Notes: a model not told the origin generated them from the sequence alone. 64,000 nucleotides of DNA from Hyphomicrobiales bacterium (GCA_900469445.1 UBXM01000011.1:23472-87471), one strand, 5' to 3'; positions 1 to 9,682 are shown, numbered from the stretch's first letter. Made by a program: numbers and translations.

Positions 1-160
1 CGATGGCGACGGCCGCATTGTTGAGCGTTTCCGGCATGGCGCTGGAGCCGGTATAGATCTGCAGGCTGAAGGCGTAGACGATGAGGGCGAGCAGCATCGG
101 ATCACGGGCGAGACCGCGCAATTCCTTGAGGCCGAGCTGGAAGATGTTGGACGAAAACAT
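1..160 (-). CDS. ABC-2 type transporter permease, N-terminal part (cut by window edge)
   Basis: The frame starts with ATG at 160 and runs off the left edge, so only the first 53 residues are visible. They begin MFSSNIFQLGLKELRGLARD, followed by a hydrophobic stretch, which is the usual amphipathic start and first membrane segment of ABC-2 permeases of the YhhJ type. It lies 3 bases after the stop of the RbbA-like gene. In gammaproteobacteria a HlyD adaptor, an RbbA-type fusion and a YhhJ permease form one exporter, and the order here is the same. Inner-membrane location is inferred. The substrate is unknown and the rest of the protein cannot be judged. Confidence 0.75.
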   Translation of the reverse strand, partial: MFSSNIFQLGLKELRGLARDPMLLALIVYAFSLQIYTGSSAMPETLNNAAVAI

Positions 161-163
161 GGG

Positions 164-2944
164 TCAGCTCTCCTGCTTCTTGAGAAGCACCGCGCCGAGG
201 ATAGCCAGAACGGGGATGGCGATCAGCAGGGGGATGAAGGAGCCCGCGAGCCCGGAAAAATCGAGCGCCTTGGAGAAGGTGCCGCGCGAGATCGTCATGA
301 AATGGCTGGTCGGATAGATTTCGCCGATAAGAGCCCCGACGCCCTGTAGCGAGGAGACGGGATCGGTCATGCCGGAATATTGGGTGGCCGGGATGAGCGT
401 CAGGAGTGCGGTGCCGAAGATCGCGGCGATCTGGCTCGACATGAACGTGGACATCAATATGCCGATCGAGGTGGCGATGATGACGTAGAGCAGGGCGGCC
501 GTGGCATAGGTGATGAAGCTGCCGGTGAAGGGGACGCGGAAGATCAGCGTGGCGAAGGCGACCAGCAGCAGAAAATTCATCATGCCCAGCACGACATAGG
601 GCAATTGCTTGCCGAACAGGAATTCCAGCCGGGTCACGGGCGTAACGTAAAGATTGATGATCGAGCCCAGTTCTTTTTCGCGCACGACGCTGAGGGCGGC
701 GAGCATGGCGGGGATCAGGATCAGCAGAAGCGGGATGACCGCCGGCACCATGGCGACGAGGCTCTTGACGTCGGGATTGTAGCGGAAGCGGGTTTCGATG
801 GTGAACGCGCCCTGCGTGGCGGCGGCGCCATTGATCTCGCGCGCCTTGCGGTTCAGCCAGTTGGCATGCATGCCCTGCACATAACCGCTGACGGTTTCGG
901 CCCGTTGTGGCATGGCGCCGTCGATCCAGGCGCCGATCTCAACGGTGTCGCCGCGCAGCACATGGCGACCGAAGCCGGGCGGGATCTCGATCGCCAGGCT
1001 GATCTCGCCCTCGCGCATGCGTTTGTCCATATCGGCATAATCGCGGATCGGTTCCTTTTCGATGAAATAGCGGGAGCCGGCGATATCGAGCGCATAGTCG
1101 CGGCTGATGGTTGAGTCGTCGCGGTCGAGAACGGCGAATGTCAGGTCCTCGACATCCATGTTGATGCCGTAACCGATGACGAACATCAGGATGACGCTGC
1201 CGAGCACGGCGAGCGTGGCGCGGATCGGATCGCGCTGCAGTTCCAGCGTCTCGCGCCGCGTGTAACTGAACATGCGGCGGACATCGAAGACGCGGCGTTT
1301 CTTCGGGGAATTGCTGTCGTGCGAGAGGATTGGCGCGGGCGCGGGCTTTGCCTGTTCCTCAGTCTTGTCGGATGGTGTGATGCCTGAAGCTTCTTCCAGA
1401 TAGGCGATGAAGGCTTCTTCGAGCGTGGCGGCGTCCCGGCTTTTGGCGATCCCGGCAGGCGTATCGCTGATCAGCACCTTGCCGGCATGCATGAGCGAGA
1501 TGCGGTCGCAGCGTTCCGCCTCATTCATGAAATGGGTGGAGATGAAGATGGTGACGTTATCCTTGCGCGAGAGGTCGGCAAGGATCTGCCAGAAGGCATC
1601 GCGGGCGATGGGATCGACGCCGGAGGTCGGTTCGTCGAGGATCAGCACATCGGGCGCGTGGATCATGGCCACAGCGAGCGACAGGCGCTGGCGGATGCCG
1701 AGCGGCAGGCCATCGGGCAGCGTTTCCATGACATCGGCTAGGCCGAAACGGCTGGCCATTTCGTCGATCCGCGCCGGAATCTTGTCTTCCGGCAGCTTGA
1801 ACAGCCGGGCATGCAGGTCGAGGTTCTGGCGGACGGTGAGTTCGCTATAGAGCGAAAAGGCCTGGCTCATGTAACCGACCCGGCGACGAACGGCCATGTC
1901 GCTGGCATCGACCGTACGCCCGAAGAGCTTTGCCTCACCTTCGCTGGCGGCCAGAAGCCCGGTCAGCATCTTCATCGTCGTCGACTTGCCGCAGCCGTTG
2001 GAGCCGAGGAAACCGAAGATCTCGCCGCGCGGAATCTGGAAGCTGACATTGTCGACGGCGGTGAAATTGCCGAAGCGCATGCTCAGATGGCTGGCTTCGA
2101 TGGCGTAGTCTTCCGCCCCGTCATGCTGGCGCTGCGGGATGACGACATCGACATGGCCGCGCCGCTCTGTTTCAGGCAGGAGCGCGATGAAGGCGGCGTC
2201 GAGATTGTCGGTTGAGGTGCGCGACAGGAGTTCGGCGGGCGTGCCGGTATCGAGAACCTTGCCGCCATTCATCGCCACCAGCCAGTCGAAGCCTGCGGCC
2301 TCTTCCATATAGGCGGTGGCGACGATGACGCTCATGCCGGGGCGGCCGGCGCGGATCGTATCGATCAGTTCCCAGAACTGCCGGCGGGAAAGCGGATCGA
2401 CGCCGGTTGTCGGCTCGTCGAGGATCAGCAGGTCGGGATCGTGGATCAGGGCGCAGCAGAGGCCGAGTTTCTGTTTCATGCCGCCCGAAAGTTTGGCGGC
2501 GGGCCGGTCGGCGAAAGGGCCAAGGCCGGTGCTTTCCAGAAGTTCTCTGATGCGCGCCTCGCGTTCCGCCTTAGCTTGGCCGAACAGGCGGGCGAAAAAG
2601 TCGACATTCTCGAAGACCGACAGGGTCGGATAGAGGTTCTTGCCGAGCCCCTGCGGCATATAGGCGATCTTCGGGCAGGTCGTGTCGCGATGGCGGGCGT
2701 CGGACATGTCGCCGCCGAGCACCTCGACCTTGCCTTTCTGGATCGCGCGGGCACCGGAGACGAGTGACAGAAGGCTCGACTTGCCGACGCCGTCCGGCCC
2801 GATCAGGCCGACCATGCAGCCGGAGGGGATGTCGATCGTCACGTCGTCGAGCGCGACGGTTTTCTTGTAGGCGAGCGACACCTGCTGCAGCCGGACTACC
2901 GGCTTGGCGCTCTCGGTCGGAACTTCTTTCGTGGCGGCGTCCAT
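164..2944 (-). CDS. RbbA-like fusion: two ABC ATPase domains plus ABC-2 permease
   Basis: This 926-residue protein joins two nucleotide-binding domains to a C-terminal membrane domain. The first ATPase has Walker [10 protein letters not shown] near residue 49 and an intact signature [10 protein letters not shown]. The second has Walker [10 protein letters not shown], but its signature position reads [10 protein letters not shown] instead of LSGG, so it may hydrolyse ATP poorly. From about residue 580 there is one membrane segment, a periplasmic stretch, then several membrane helices typical of ABC-2 permeases. E. coli RbbA/YhiH has this architecture and has been reported to be ribosome-associated. 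The neighbouring HlyD adaptor and second permease favour an export role here. Its start lies 10 bases after the adaptor's stop. Confidence 0.88.
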   Translation of the reverse strand: MDAATKEVPTESAKPVVRLQQVSLAYKKTVALDDVTIDIPSGCMVGLIGPDGVGKSSLLSLVSGARAIQKGKVEVLGGDMSDARHRDTTCPKIAYMPQGLGKNLYPTLSVFENVDFFARLFGQAKAEREARIRELLESTGLGPFADRPAAKLSGGMKQKLGLCCALIHDPDLLILDEPTTGVDPLSRRQFWELIDTIRAGRPGMSVIVATAYMEEAAGFDWLVAMNGGKVLDTGTPAELLSRTSTDNLDAAFIALLPETERRGHVDVVIPQRQHDGAEDYAIEASHLSMRFGNFTAVDNVSFQIPRGEIFGFLGSNGCGKSTTMKMLTGLLAASEGEAKLFGRTVDASDMAVRRRVGYMSQAFSLYSELTVRQNLDLHARLFKLPEDKIPARIDEMASRFGLADVMETLPDGLPLGIRQRLSLAVAMIHAPDVLILDEPTSGVDPIARDAFWQILADLSRKDNVTIFISTHFMNEAERCDRISLMHAGKVLISDTPAGIAKSRDAATLEEAFIAYLEEASGITPSDKTEEQAKPAPAPILSHDSNSPKKRRVFDVRRMFSYTRRETLELQRDPIRATLAVLGSVILMFVIGYGINMDVEDLTFAVLDRDDSTISRDYALDIAGSRYFIEKEPIRDYADMDKRMREGEISLAIEIPPGFGRHVLRGDTVEIGAWIDGAMPQRAETVSGYVQGMHANWLNRKAREINGAAATQGAFTIETRFRYNPDVKSLVAMVPAVIPLLLILIPAMLAALSVVREKELGSIINLYVTPVTRLEFLFGKQLPYVVLGMMNFLLLVAFATLIFRVPFTGSFITYATAALLYVIIATSIGILMSTFMSSQIAAIFGTALLTLIPATQYSGMTDPVSSLQGVGALIGEIYPTSHFMTISRGTFSKALDFSGLAGSFIPLLIAIPVLAILGAVLLKKQES

Positions 2945-2954
2945 CTCGACGCCG

Positions 2955-4025
2955 TCACTTCACGAGGTTGCGTTCGAGATTTTCGGGCCATGCGGCTTGC
3001 GGGTCGAGCCGGACATAGGCCATGCCGGGCAGGCCGGTCTTGACGTATTGGATGTATTTCTGGAGCAGTTCCTGCGGGATCTGGGCGCGCACGCGGAATG
3101 TCAGTTTCTGACGCTCTTCCTCCGTTTCAACCGTCTTCGGCGTGAACTGCGCGACATCGGCGACGAAGGAGACCTGTGCCGGGATCGTGTATTGCGGGGC
3201 CGCGTCGAGGACGAGGCGGACGTCGGAGCCGATCGAGGTTTGGCCGGCCTGCGCTGTCGGCAGGAAGAAGGTCATGTAGACATCGCCGAGATCGACCAGA
3301 TTGAGCACGCGGCCGCCGGCGGACAAAACCTCTCCCGGCTGGGCGACGCGGTACTGGACGCGACCATCGCGCGGGGATGTCAGCGTGCTGTCGGCGATAT
3401 CGGTATCGACGCTGTCGATCTCGGCTTTCGCGGCATCGACCGCCGCTCCCGCATCGACAACCTGCGCCTTGGCGGCGTTGATTGCCGCATCGGAGGCGGC
3501 AAGCGAGGCTTCCGCCGAGGCGAGCGTGGCGCGGGCCGCCTGTTCGGCCGCCTCGCTGTCATCGACCACCTGCTGTGCGACGGTGTTGTTGGCGAGCAGC
3601 TGGCGCGAACGCGCATTGGTCTTGATTGCCGAATCGAGCTGCGCCTTGCGTTGTTCGATCACCGCAAGGGCGGATTTGCGCTCGGCTTCGCGCTGGGCGA
3701 CGAGGCTGTGGGCGGTATCGACGGAGATTTCGGCGCGGCGAAGCTGGGCTTGCGCCTGACGCTTGCCGGCTTCCAGCTGGGCGGTATCCATGCGGGCCAG
3801 AACCTGCCCTGCCTTAACGAAATCGCCTTCGCGAACCAGCAATTCCTTCAGCCGGCCGGCGGTCTTGGTGGAGATGTCGATTTCGACTGCCTCGATGCGG
3901 CCGTTGCTGGAGGTGAAGCCGGCGGGCAGGCTGTCGCCACGCAAAACCGTCCAGGCGTAATATCCGCCTGCAACGACAACGAGGGCGATCACGCCCCAGA
4001 TCCATCCCCTTGCGGATTTCGCCAT
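2955..4025 (-). CDS. HlyD/EmrA-family periplasmic adaptor of the ABC exporter
   Basis: This 356-residue membrane-fusion protein should link the inner-membrane ABC exporter to an outer-membrane channel. It begins [11 protein letters not shown] followed by a single N-terminal membrane anchor. A biotinyl-lipoyl half follows ([20 protein letters not shown]), then a long Ala/Gln-rich coiled-coil hairpin at about residues 75-200, then the beta-barrel half ([20 protein letters not shown]). ATG 4025 was chosen because it starts directly at the anchor and has a G-rich ribosome site; a TTG four codons upstream is also possible. The next gene is the RbbA-like ABC fusion, as in the yhiI-rbbA-yhhJ group. 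Confidence 0.87.
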   Translation of the reverse strand: MAKSARGWIWGVIALVVVAGGYYAWTVLRGDSLPAGFTSSNGRIEAVEIDISTKTAGRLKELLVREGDFVKAGQVLARMDTAQLEAGKRQAQAQLRRAEISVDTAHSLVAQREAERKSALAVIEQRKAQLDSAIKTNARSRQLLANNTVAQQVVDDSEAAEQAARATLASAEASLAASDAAINAAKAQVVDAGAAVDAAKAEIDSVDTDIADSTLTSPRDGRVQYRVAQPGEVLSAGGRVLNLVDLGDVYMTFFLPTAQAGQTSIGSDVRLVLDAAPQYTIPAQVSFVADVAQFTPKTVETEEERQKLTFRVRAQIPQELLQKYIQYVKTGLPGMAYVRLDPQAAWPENLERNLVK

Positions 4026-4066
4026 TACTGCCCCCAAGCAATTGCAATTGTTCCCGTGACGATAGA

Positions 4067-4100
4067 CTTATAGCGTTACGGTGAATTGACCACGGTCAAT
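4067..4100 (-). promoter_or_regulatory. Candidate TetR operator and promoter before the HlyD-RbbA genes
   Basis: A perfect 7+7 dyad, ATTGACC-AC-GGTCAAT, occupies 4085-4100 between the tetR stop and the adaptor start. On the minus strand it contains a TTGACC that could act as a -35 box, with a TATAAG at 4072-4067, although the 21-base spacing is long. TetR regulators commonly bind such short palindromes, and the only TetR gene nearby ends 29 bases away. The regulator-site link is inference. Confidence 0.45.
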
Positions 4101-4128
4101 GCAACTTTTTGCTGCGGCCGGGCAGAAA

Positions 4129-4767
4129 TCAATCAGGTGGGCAGGCGGGCCGAACGCCACGGACGAAAACATCGATGCAACGCCGCAGATGGCGGTTGCG
4201 GTCCTGCCTGTTTCTCCAGTCACGACTTGCCGGCCCGACAAGGCCGCCGAACAGGAGATCCATCAGCATCCGGGCGCCGCTTAACGTGTCGTCGAGCACG
4301 ATTTGCTTTCGCGCCACCTGGAGGTCCAGCCATTCGGCGAGAAGTTTTCGGGATTGCTCGACCCCTTCACGACGCAGGATGTCGCCGATTTCCGGCACCT
4401 GTTCCGCCTCCCTTATGACAAAGGAAATAAAGGCTTCGCGCTCCCGTTCGGCTGTCTCGTCGATATCGATCATGAAGATATCTTCCAGAACCTGATCGAC
4501 GGGCCTGTCCTCTGCTTCGGGGCGGGGCAGCGCCAGCATCATCCGGCGATGGGAGCCGACGACCGCGAGGAAAAGATCGGCCTTGCTTTCAAACACCCGA
4601 TAAATGGTCTGTTTGGAGATATGACAGCGCGCTGCGACGATATCGGTCGTGGTTCCGCGATAGCCGAGTTCGACGAAGGTGCGGCGAGCCTCTTCGACGA
4701 TCGCCTGCCGTCGCTCTTCATCGCTCCGTGTTTTCGGGCGGCCTCTTGAGCGCTTGATCTCAGGCAT
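4129..4767 (-). CDS. TetR-family transcriptional regulator of the export cluster
   Basis: A 212-residue one-component repressor. The N-terminus is basic (MPEIKRSRGRPKTRSDEERR), followed by a TetR helix-turn-helix with the recognition helix around ISKQTIYRVFESKADLF (about residues 45-62). The C-terminal half is helical, as expected for a ligand-binding and dimerisation domain. ATG 4767 was preferred to the longest frame because GGAGA lies about 11 bases upstream and the earlier residues resemble no TetR N-terminus. It sits between macB (45-base gap) and the HlyD adaptor, so it probably controls one or both exporters. The inducing ligand is unknown. Confidence 0.88.
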   Translation of the reverse strand: MPEIKRSRGRPKTRSDEERRQAIVEEARRTFVELGYRGTTTDIVAARCHISKQTIYRVFESKADLFLAVVGSHRRMMLALPRPEAEDRPVDQVLEDIFMIDIDETAEREREAFISFVIREAEQVPEIGDILRREGVEQSRKLLAEWLDLQVARKQIVLDDTLSGARMLMDLLFGGLVGPASRDWRNRQDRNRHLRRCIDVFVRGVRPACPPD

Positions 4768-4811
4768 CGCGTTTCGATCTCCGTTGCGCGCCGTTGCCGT
4801 TATCCGCAGCA

Positions 4812-6761
4812 TCACGCAAGGGCGGCCACCGGATCAAGTCGCGACGCGTTGCGGGCCGGAAGATATCCGAAGACGATGCCGATCAGGCAGGACGAGACGA
4901 CGGCAAGCACGATCGGCGCGGTGGTGAAGACGAGGCTGAAGCTTGAGCCGAACAGGCTGAATGTCACGCCGAAGAGAAGCGCCAGCGCCACGCCCAAGAC
5001 ACCGCCGATCAGGCAGACGAGGACCGCCTCGATCAGGAACTGCTGCAGGATATCCTGTCGTCTGGCGCCGACCGCCATGCGCACGCCGATCTCGCTGACC
5101 CGTTCGGACACGGAGACCAGCATGATGTTCATCACGCCGATGCCGCCGACAATGAGCGAAATGACGGCGATCGCGCCGATCAGCAGCGTCATCGTCTGGG
5201 TCGTGCTGGTGATCGTCTGGCGGATGTCGTCGGTGTTGAGAATGAAGAAATCCTTGGTGCCGTGGCGGCCGGTGAGGAAGGTGGTCACAGCCTGCTCGGC
5301 AATATTTGTATCGGTATCGTCGCTGATCCGGAGCGTGACGCTGCGCAGCGACTGGTCGCCGGTAAAACGGGTCTGAACGCTGGTATAGGGCAGGTAGATG
5401 GAGAGATTGTCGCTGGAACCGAAGCCGCCCTGCTGCGAAGAGATCACGCCGATCACCCGCGACGGTACGCTGCCCGCCAGAAAGACCTCGCCGATTGCCT
5501 GGGGGGTATCGCTGCCGAACAGGGTCCTTGCCGTGTTTTCGTCGATCACGGCGTCCTGTTCCATGGCTTGCACGCCGGCATCGTCGAAGAAACGGCCCGC
5601 CACGAGCTTCGACCCTTTCACCTCGAAATATTGGCTGCCGACACCGTTGACCAGGGCATTGGCTTCGGTCGCGCCGAAACGCGCTGTCGTGCTGGTCGAG
5701 ACGGTCGGGGTGGCGGCGGCGATATAGGGCAGTTTTGAAAGCGCGTTTGCGTCCGAAACCACCAGCGTCTTTACCCGGCCGGAGCGCATGTCGCCGAAAC
5801 CGGTGCCGGGAAAGACTTCCAGCGTGTTGGTGCCGAGGCTGCTGATATTGGCGAGCACCTTCTGCTGGCTGCCGGTGCCGAGCGCCACGACCGAGATCAC
5901 CGAGGCGATGCCGATGATGATGCCGAGCATCGTCAGGAACGAGCGCATGCGATGCGCCTTCAGCGCCTTGCAGGCCATCAGGAAGGCTTCGCGAAAACGA
6001 TCGAGACCTGCACCGACACGGTTGGGCGGAGCGACGAAGCGGGGCTCCGTCTGTTTTGTCTGAACCGGAGCGGCCTTTGAGCGGGTGTCTGAAATGATCC
6101 GGCCATCGGATATCTCGATGATGCGTTCGGCGCGCGCCGCCACGGTCGCATCATGGGTGACGATGATGATGGTGCGGCCTTCGGCATGCAGCTCGTCGAG
6201 AATGCGCAGCACTTCCTCGCCGCTTGCCTTGTCGAGCGCGCCGGTCGGCTCGTCGGCCAGGATCACGTCGGCATCGTTCATCAGCGCGCGGGCAATCGAG
6301 ACGCGCTGTTGCTGGCCGCCGGAAAGATGTCCGGGGCGGTGATCGGTGCGATCCGCCATGCCCAGGCGTCCGAGCAGGGCCGCCGCCCTTTCGCGCCGTT
6401 GATTGCGGTCACGGCCCGCATAGACCGCCGGGATTTCGACATTCGAAAGTGCCGAGATTTCGTCGAGCAGATGATAGCGCTGGAAGATGAAGCCGAAATG
6501 CTCGCGCCTCAGCGCCGAACGGTCGTCATTGTCGAGCGCAGACGTCTCGCGGCCGGAGATTTTGTATGTGCCGGCGGTCGGCCGGTCGAGCAAGCCGAGA
6601 ATGTTCATCAGGGTCGACTTACCGGAGCCGGAAGCTCCGATAATGGCGACCATTTCGCCCTTGTCGATGGTCAGGTCGACGTCCTTGAGAACGGTGATGG
6701 TTCCGTCGCCGGAGGCATAGTCGCGGCGCAGGCCGGCGAGCGAGATAAGAGGTTCGGTCAT
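4812..6761 (-). CDS. macB: MacB-type ABC exporter, fused ATPase and permease
   Basis: This 649-residue protein has the MacB layout. The N-terminal ATPase domain (about 1-225) carries Walker A GASGSGKST near residue 42, signature LSGGQQQRVSIARAL and Walker B VILADEPTGALD. A linker and a first membrane helix near residue 270 follow, then a large periplasmic domain, then three C-terminal helices (FtsX-type, with the motif SERVSEIGVRMAVGARRQDI). MacB drives TolC-dependent export of macrolides, peptides or lipids without moving substrate through the membrane itself. GGAGG precedes ATG 6761, 13 bases after macA. The substrate in this organism is not determinable. Confidence 0.93.
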   Translation of the reverse strand: MTEPLISLAGLRRDYASGDGTITVLKDVDLTIDKGEMVAIIGASGSGKSTLMNILGLLDRPTAGTYKISGRETSALDNDDRSALRREHFGFIFQRYHLLDEISALSNVEIPAVYAGRDRNQRRERAAALLGRLGMADRTDHRPGHLSGGQQQRVSIARALMNDADVILADEPTGALDKASGEEVLRILDELHAEGRTIIIVTHDATVAARAERIIEISDGRIISDTRSKAAPVQTKQTEPRFVAPPNRVGAGLDRFREAFLMACKALKAHRMRSFLTMLGIIIGIASVISVVALGTGSQQKVLANISSLGTNTLEVFPGTGFGDMRSGRVKTLVVSDANALSKLPYIAAATPTVSTSTTARFGATEANALVNGVGSQYFEVKGSKLVAGRFFDDAGVQAMEQDAVIDENTARTLFGSDTPQAIGEVFLAGSVPSRVIGVISSQQGGFGSSDNLSIYLPYTSVQTRFTGDQSLRSVTLRISDDTDTNIAEQAVTTFLTGRHGTKDFFILNTDDIRQTITSTTQTMTLLIGAIAVISLIVGGIGVMNIMLVSVSERVSEIGVRMAVGARRQDILQQFLIEAVLVCLIGGVLGVALALLFGVTFSLFGSSFSLVFTTAPIVLAVVSSCLIGIVFGYLPARNASRLDPVAALA

Positions 6762-6774
6762 CGGTCGGCCTCCG

Positions 6775-7983
6775 TCAGAACATCGGCGGCGGGCCGCCGC
6801 GGCGGCCGCGGCCGGATGTCGATGAATCGGCTGCTCCCTGACCGATCACCACCCGCTCGCCTTCTTTCAGGCCGGATTTCACTTCGGCGGTGATCTTGTT
6901 GTTGAGGCCGATCTCGACCTTGCGCGTCTCGATCTTGCCGTCCTTTTCGATGCGCACTTCGGTTTCGCCCGTCGCAGCCGTTTCGGGCAGGGCGGAGGAG
7001 GGGATGGTGAGCACGTCGCTGGCCTGGCCGAGGATGATGTTGACCTCGGCGGACATGTAGGTGCGGAAACGGCCGTCGTCGTTCGGAACATCGAAGACGC
7101 CGATATAATAGATGGCAGAGGACGAGCTCGATGACGAGGAGGACGAGCCGGTGCTGGACGTGGCCACGCTGCTGTCATCGACGATCGATTCCGGCGCCGG
7201 TTCGATGGCCGCAAGCGTCGCCTCATAGGACCTCGCCCGGTCGCCGATCACGTTGAAGCGCACCTTTTGCCCGGCCTCGACGCGGGTTATGTCGGCTTCG
7301 GAAATCTCGGCGCGAACCGTCATTCGGGTCAGGTCGCCGAGCGCCACGATGGTGGGGGCCGATTGCGTGGCGTTGACGGTGCGGCCTTCCTGATTGACGA
7401 TCGCCAGAACCGTGCCGTCCATCGGCGCGCTGATGCGGGTGTAACCGACATCGGCCTGAGCCGTTTCGACGGCGACTTCCGCTTCGGTGATCTGTGCGTC
7501 CAGCGCCTCGATCTGGGCGACGACGACTTTCACTTCGGCTTCGGCGGACTGAAGATCGGCGCGCGTGCCCGCCTGTTTCTCGAAGATCGCCTTCTGGCGT
7601 GCCAGCGTCAGATTGGCGTTTTCCAGTTCGGCGACGCGCTCGTTACGCTGTGCCTGGACGTTCGCCAGCGCCGCCTTGGCGGTTTTCAACGCGTTGTCCT
7701 GCGTGGTCGAATCGATCAGCGCGATGAGGTCGCCGGCCTTCACCGTGTCACCGACGGCAACCTTGAGCGAAGTGATGCGACCGGAGGCCTGTGAGCCGAC
7801 GGCGACCAGCCGGGAGGGTTTCAGCGTGCCGGTGGCAAGCACGGTTGATTCCACATCGCCGCGCTTGACCGGGGTCGTGAGTGTTGCCGGGGTGGAGGCC
7901 GACGACGACAGCGTGAACGCTGCACCGGCACCAATGGTGACAAGTGCGATAAGCAGAATGGGAAGGGCCGCCTTGAGACGCAT
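6775..7983 (-). CDS. macA: MacA-type periplasmic adaptor
   Basis: This 402-residue membrane-fusion protein is the partner of MacB. It starts MRLKAALPILLIALVTIG, a membrane anchor or uncleaved signal. The lipoyl half follows (GRITSLKVAVGDTVKAGDLI), then a coiled-coil hairpin at about residues 90-170, the second lipoyl half (SAPMDGTVLAIVNQEGRTV) and the beta-barrel domains. An unusual run of about ten serines, just after ATSSTG near residue 280, precedes the strand AIYYIGVFD; its serine codons are mixed, so it is not a simple nucleotide repeat. The C-terminus is Gly/Arg-rich (GRGRRGGPPPMF). It is the first gene of the minus-strand cluster, with a good promoter upstream. Confidence 0.92.
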   Translation of the reverse strand: MRLKAALPILLIALVTIGAGAAFTLSSSASTPATLTTPVKRGDVESTVLATGTLKPSRLVAVGSQASGRITSLKVAVGDTVKAGDLIALIDSTTQDNALKTAKAALANVQAQRNERVAELENANLTLARQKAIFEKQAGTRADLQSAEAEVKVVVAQIEALDAQITEAEVAVETAQADVGYTRISAPMDGTVLAIVNQEGRTVNATQSAPTIVALGDLTRMTVRAEISEADITRVEAGQKVRFNVIGDRARSYEATLAAIEPAPESIVDDSSVATSSTGSSSSSSSSSSAIYYIGVFDVPNDDGRFRTYMSAEVNIILGQASDVLTIPSSALPETAATGETEVRIEKDGKIETRKVEIGLNNKITAEVKSGLKEGERVVIGQGAADSSTSGRGRRGGPPPMF

Positions 7984-8019
7984 TCGAAATACTCAATCTT
8001 TGTAAAACCGATGAGTACC

Positions 8020-8048
8020 GATATTGTTGGTCGGCTGTGGCCTGTCAA
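8020..8048 (-). promoter_or_regulatory. Candidate sigma-70 promoter of macA
   Basis: Read on the minus strand, TTGACA (8048-8043) is followed after 17 bases by AATATC (8025-8020). This is a perfect -35 box with optimal spacing and a moderate -10 box. Transcription would begin roughly 25-30 bases before the macA start at 7983. Confidence 0.6.
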
Positions 8049-8427
8049 CGCAACGAACATTAAATGATGGTTAGACTCAAGCGGGCCGGGACGCTTGCAC
8101 GCCGTTGTTCGGTCCTCGGCAAGCGGTCAACTTCCAACCTGCTTATTATCAAAACTACGTTAGATCGAATGATCGGCGTTGCGGCGGTCCGGTCGATTGT
8201 GGTCGACTGCACGTATCGTGACGGAATGCGCCTGTTATGCTTGTTCGTTTCATCAAGATATTGATTTTATTTATTTAATATCGTGGCTGTCGTTTTTCGG
8301 CAGGACCGGGCGATAATGACGCATGGTTCTGCGGGTCGTAACGACGCTTCCCGGTTGAGCAATTCTAGCATGAAGTGATAAGCCGTCGCTCAACCACAAT
8401 GACGTTCAAAATCAACTTGCCATAATT
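8049..8427. other. Intergenic region between macA and acrA-like genes
   Basis: About 430 bases separate the macA promoter from the acrA-like start. The stretch is visibly more AT-rich around 8255-8285 and 8400-8460 than the genes. A possible 66-codon frame at 8064-8264 (plus) has no ribosome site or recognisable content and is not called as a gene. Apart from the promoter and operator listed separately, I see nothing else here. Confidence 0.5.
8399..8426 (+). promoter_or_regulatory. Candidate promoter of the acrAB-like operon
   Basis: ATGACG at 8399-8404 and CATAAT at 8421-8426 are separated by 16 bases, giving a plausible sigma-70 promoter whose start point would fall inside the palindrome at 8428-8451. 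The boxes are imperfect, so this rests mainly on its position beside the operator. Confidence 0.4.
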
Positions 8428-8451
8428 TATATACGTATTAGTTTGTATGTA
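8428..8451 (+). promoter_or_regulatory. AcrR-like operator before the RND pump
   Basis: A 24-base imperfect dyad, left half TATATACGTATT and right half AGTTTGTATGTA, lies just downstream of the candidate -10 box. Compared from memory with the E. coli AcrR operator (right half TGAATGTATGTA), about 17 of 24 positions agree, including the whole TGTATGTA arm. A repressor bound here would block the acrAB-like promoter. The likely protein is the TetR regulator encoded after the pump at 12927. The comparison should be verified with the published site. Confidence 0.55.
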
Positions 8452-8482
8452 AATTTCTCCCCCTTCAGTTGGAGCTTTCCCA

Positions 8483-9670
8483 ATGCAAAAGACGCCTCTG
8501 CGCGCTCTCGCACTTTTGTCTGGTCTCGCATTTCTGGCAGGATGCCAGCAGGAGCAGCAGGGGCAAGCCCAGCAGGCGCCGCCGCCGAGCCCTGTCGGCG
8601 TAATAACGATCGCCGCTGAGTCGCTGCCGATCATCAACGAACTGCCGGGCCGTATTTCACCGACGCGGCTTGCCGAAGTTCGTCCGCGCGTTGCCGGCAT
8701 CGTCGTCGAGCAGGTGTTCGAGCAGGGGTCTCACGTCAACCGGGGCGATGTTCTCTACCGGATCGATCCGGCGCCGTTCCAGGTTCAGGTCGATAGCGCC
8801 AAGGCGACCGTGGCGCGCGCTAAGGCGGCCCAGCTCCAGGCACGCCAGACCTCCGATCGCCAGCAGCAGCTGCGTCGCTCCAATGTCGCCTCGCAGCAGG
8901 AATTCGACAACGCGATCTCGCAGCTGGCGCAGGCCGATGCCGAAGTCGCGGTGGCCGAAGCTGGTCTTGCGGAAGCAAATCTCAATCTGCAATATTCGCA
9001 GGTGACCGCGCCGATCAGCGGCCGTATCGGCCGCGCGCTGATCACCGAGGGCGCACTTGTCAGTGCCAACAGCACCGAGAACCTTGCGACCATCCAGCAG
9101 CTCGACCCGATCTATGCCGACTTCACCCAGCCGGCCGCGGACCTGATCCGTCTGCGCAAGGCACTGGAAGACGGTCAGCTGATGACCGGTGACAACGAGG
9201 CGGAAGTGAAGCTGCTGCTCGATGACGGCACACCTTACGCCCAGACGGGACGCCTGCTGTTTTCCGAAGCCGCCGTCGATGAAACGACCGGCCAGGTGAC
9301 GCTGCGCGGCGAATTCCCCAATCCGGACGGCGATCTTCTGCCGGGCATGTATGTCCGTGTGCAGATCCAGCAGGGTATCGAAAAGCAGGCCTTTGCCGTG
9401 CCGCAGCAGGCCGTTCAGCGTGATCCGGGCGGTCAGGCAAGCGTGCTTGTCGTCGGCGAGGCCAACAAGGTCGAGCAGCGCCGCGTCAATGTCGGCCGTG
9501 CCTTGGGTGACCGCTGGGTCATCTCGCAGGGCCTGAAGGCAGGCGATCAGGTGATCGCCGACGGTTTCCAGAAAACTGCGCCGGGCGCCACCGTCAACCC
9601 GCAACCCTGGAATCCGGAAAAGCCTGCGGCTGAAGCAGCGGCAGGCGAAGCCCCGGCGGCACAGAAGTAA
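8483..9670 (+). CDS. acrA: RND efflux pump periplasmic adaptor, AcrA/MexA type lipoprotein
   Basis: A 395-residue adaptor with a lipoprotein signal: hydrophobic residues 6-20 end in the lipobox LAGC with Cys21. The lipoyl domain halves are visible (PRVAGIVVEQVFEQGSHVNRG; TAPISGRIGRALITEGALV), with a coiled-coil hairpin between them rich in Gln and Ala. A C-terminal beta-barrel and membrane-proximal domain follow. The protein should sit in the periplasm, tethered by lipid, bridging the AcrB-type pump to TolC. GGAG precedes ATG 8483. The pump gene follows after 12 bases. No outer-membrane factor gene is present nearby, so a TolC encoded elsewhere is presumably shared. Confidence 0.93.
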   Translation: MQKTPLRALALLSGLAFLAGCQQEQQGQAQQAPPPSPVGVITIAAESLPIINELPGRISPTRLAEVRPRVAGIVVEQVFEQGSHVNRGDVLYRIDPAPFQVQVDSAKATVARAKAAQLQARQTSDRQQQLRRSNVASQQEFDNAISQLAQADAEVAVAEAGLAEANLNLQYSQVTAPISGRIGRALITEGALVSANSTENLATIQQLDPIYADFTQPAADLIRLRKALEDGQLMTGDNEAEVKLLLDDGTPYAQTGRLLFSEAAVDETTGQVTLRGEFPNPDGDLLPGMYVRVQIQQGIEKQAFAVPQQAVQRDPGGQASVLVVGEANKVEQRRVNVGRALGDRWVISQGLKAGDQVIADGFQKTAPGATVNPQPWNPEKPAAEAAAGEAPAAQK

Positions 9671-9682
9671 GGATCCGATCGT

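Noticed and set aside
8064..8264. Possible 66-residue gene in the macA-acrA gap
   Set aside because: There is no ribosome-binding site and no similarity I recognise, and its start lies in the region just behind the macA promoter.
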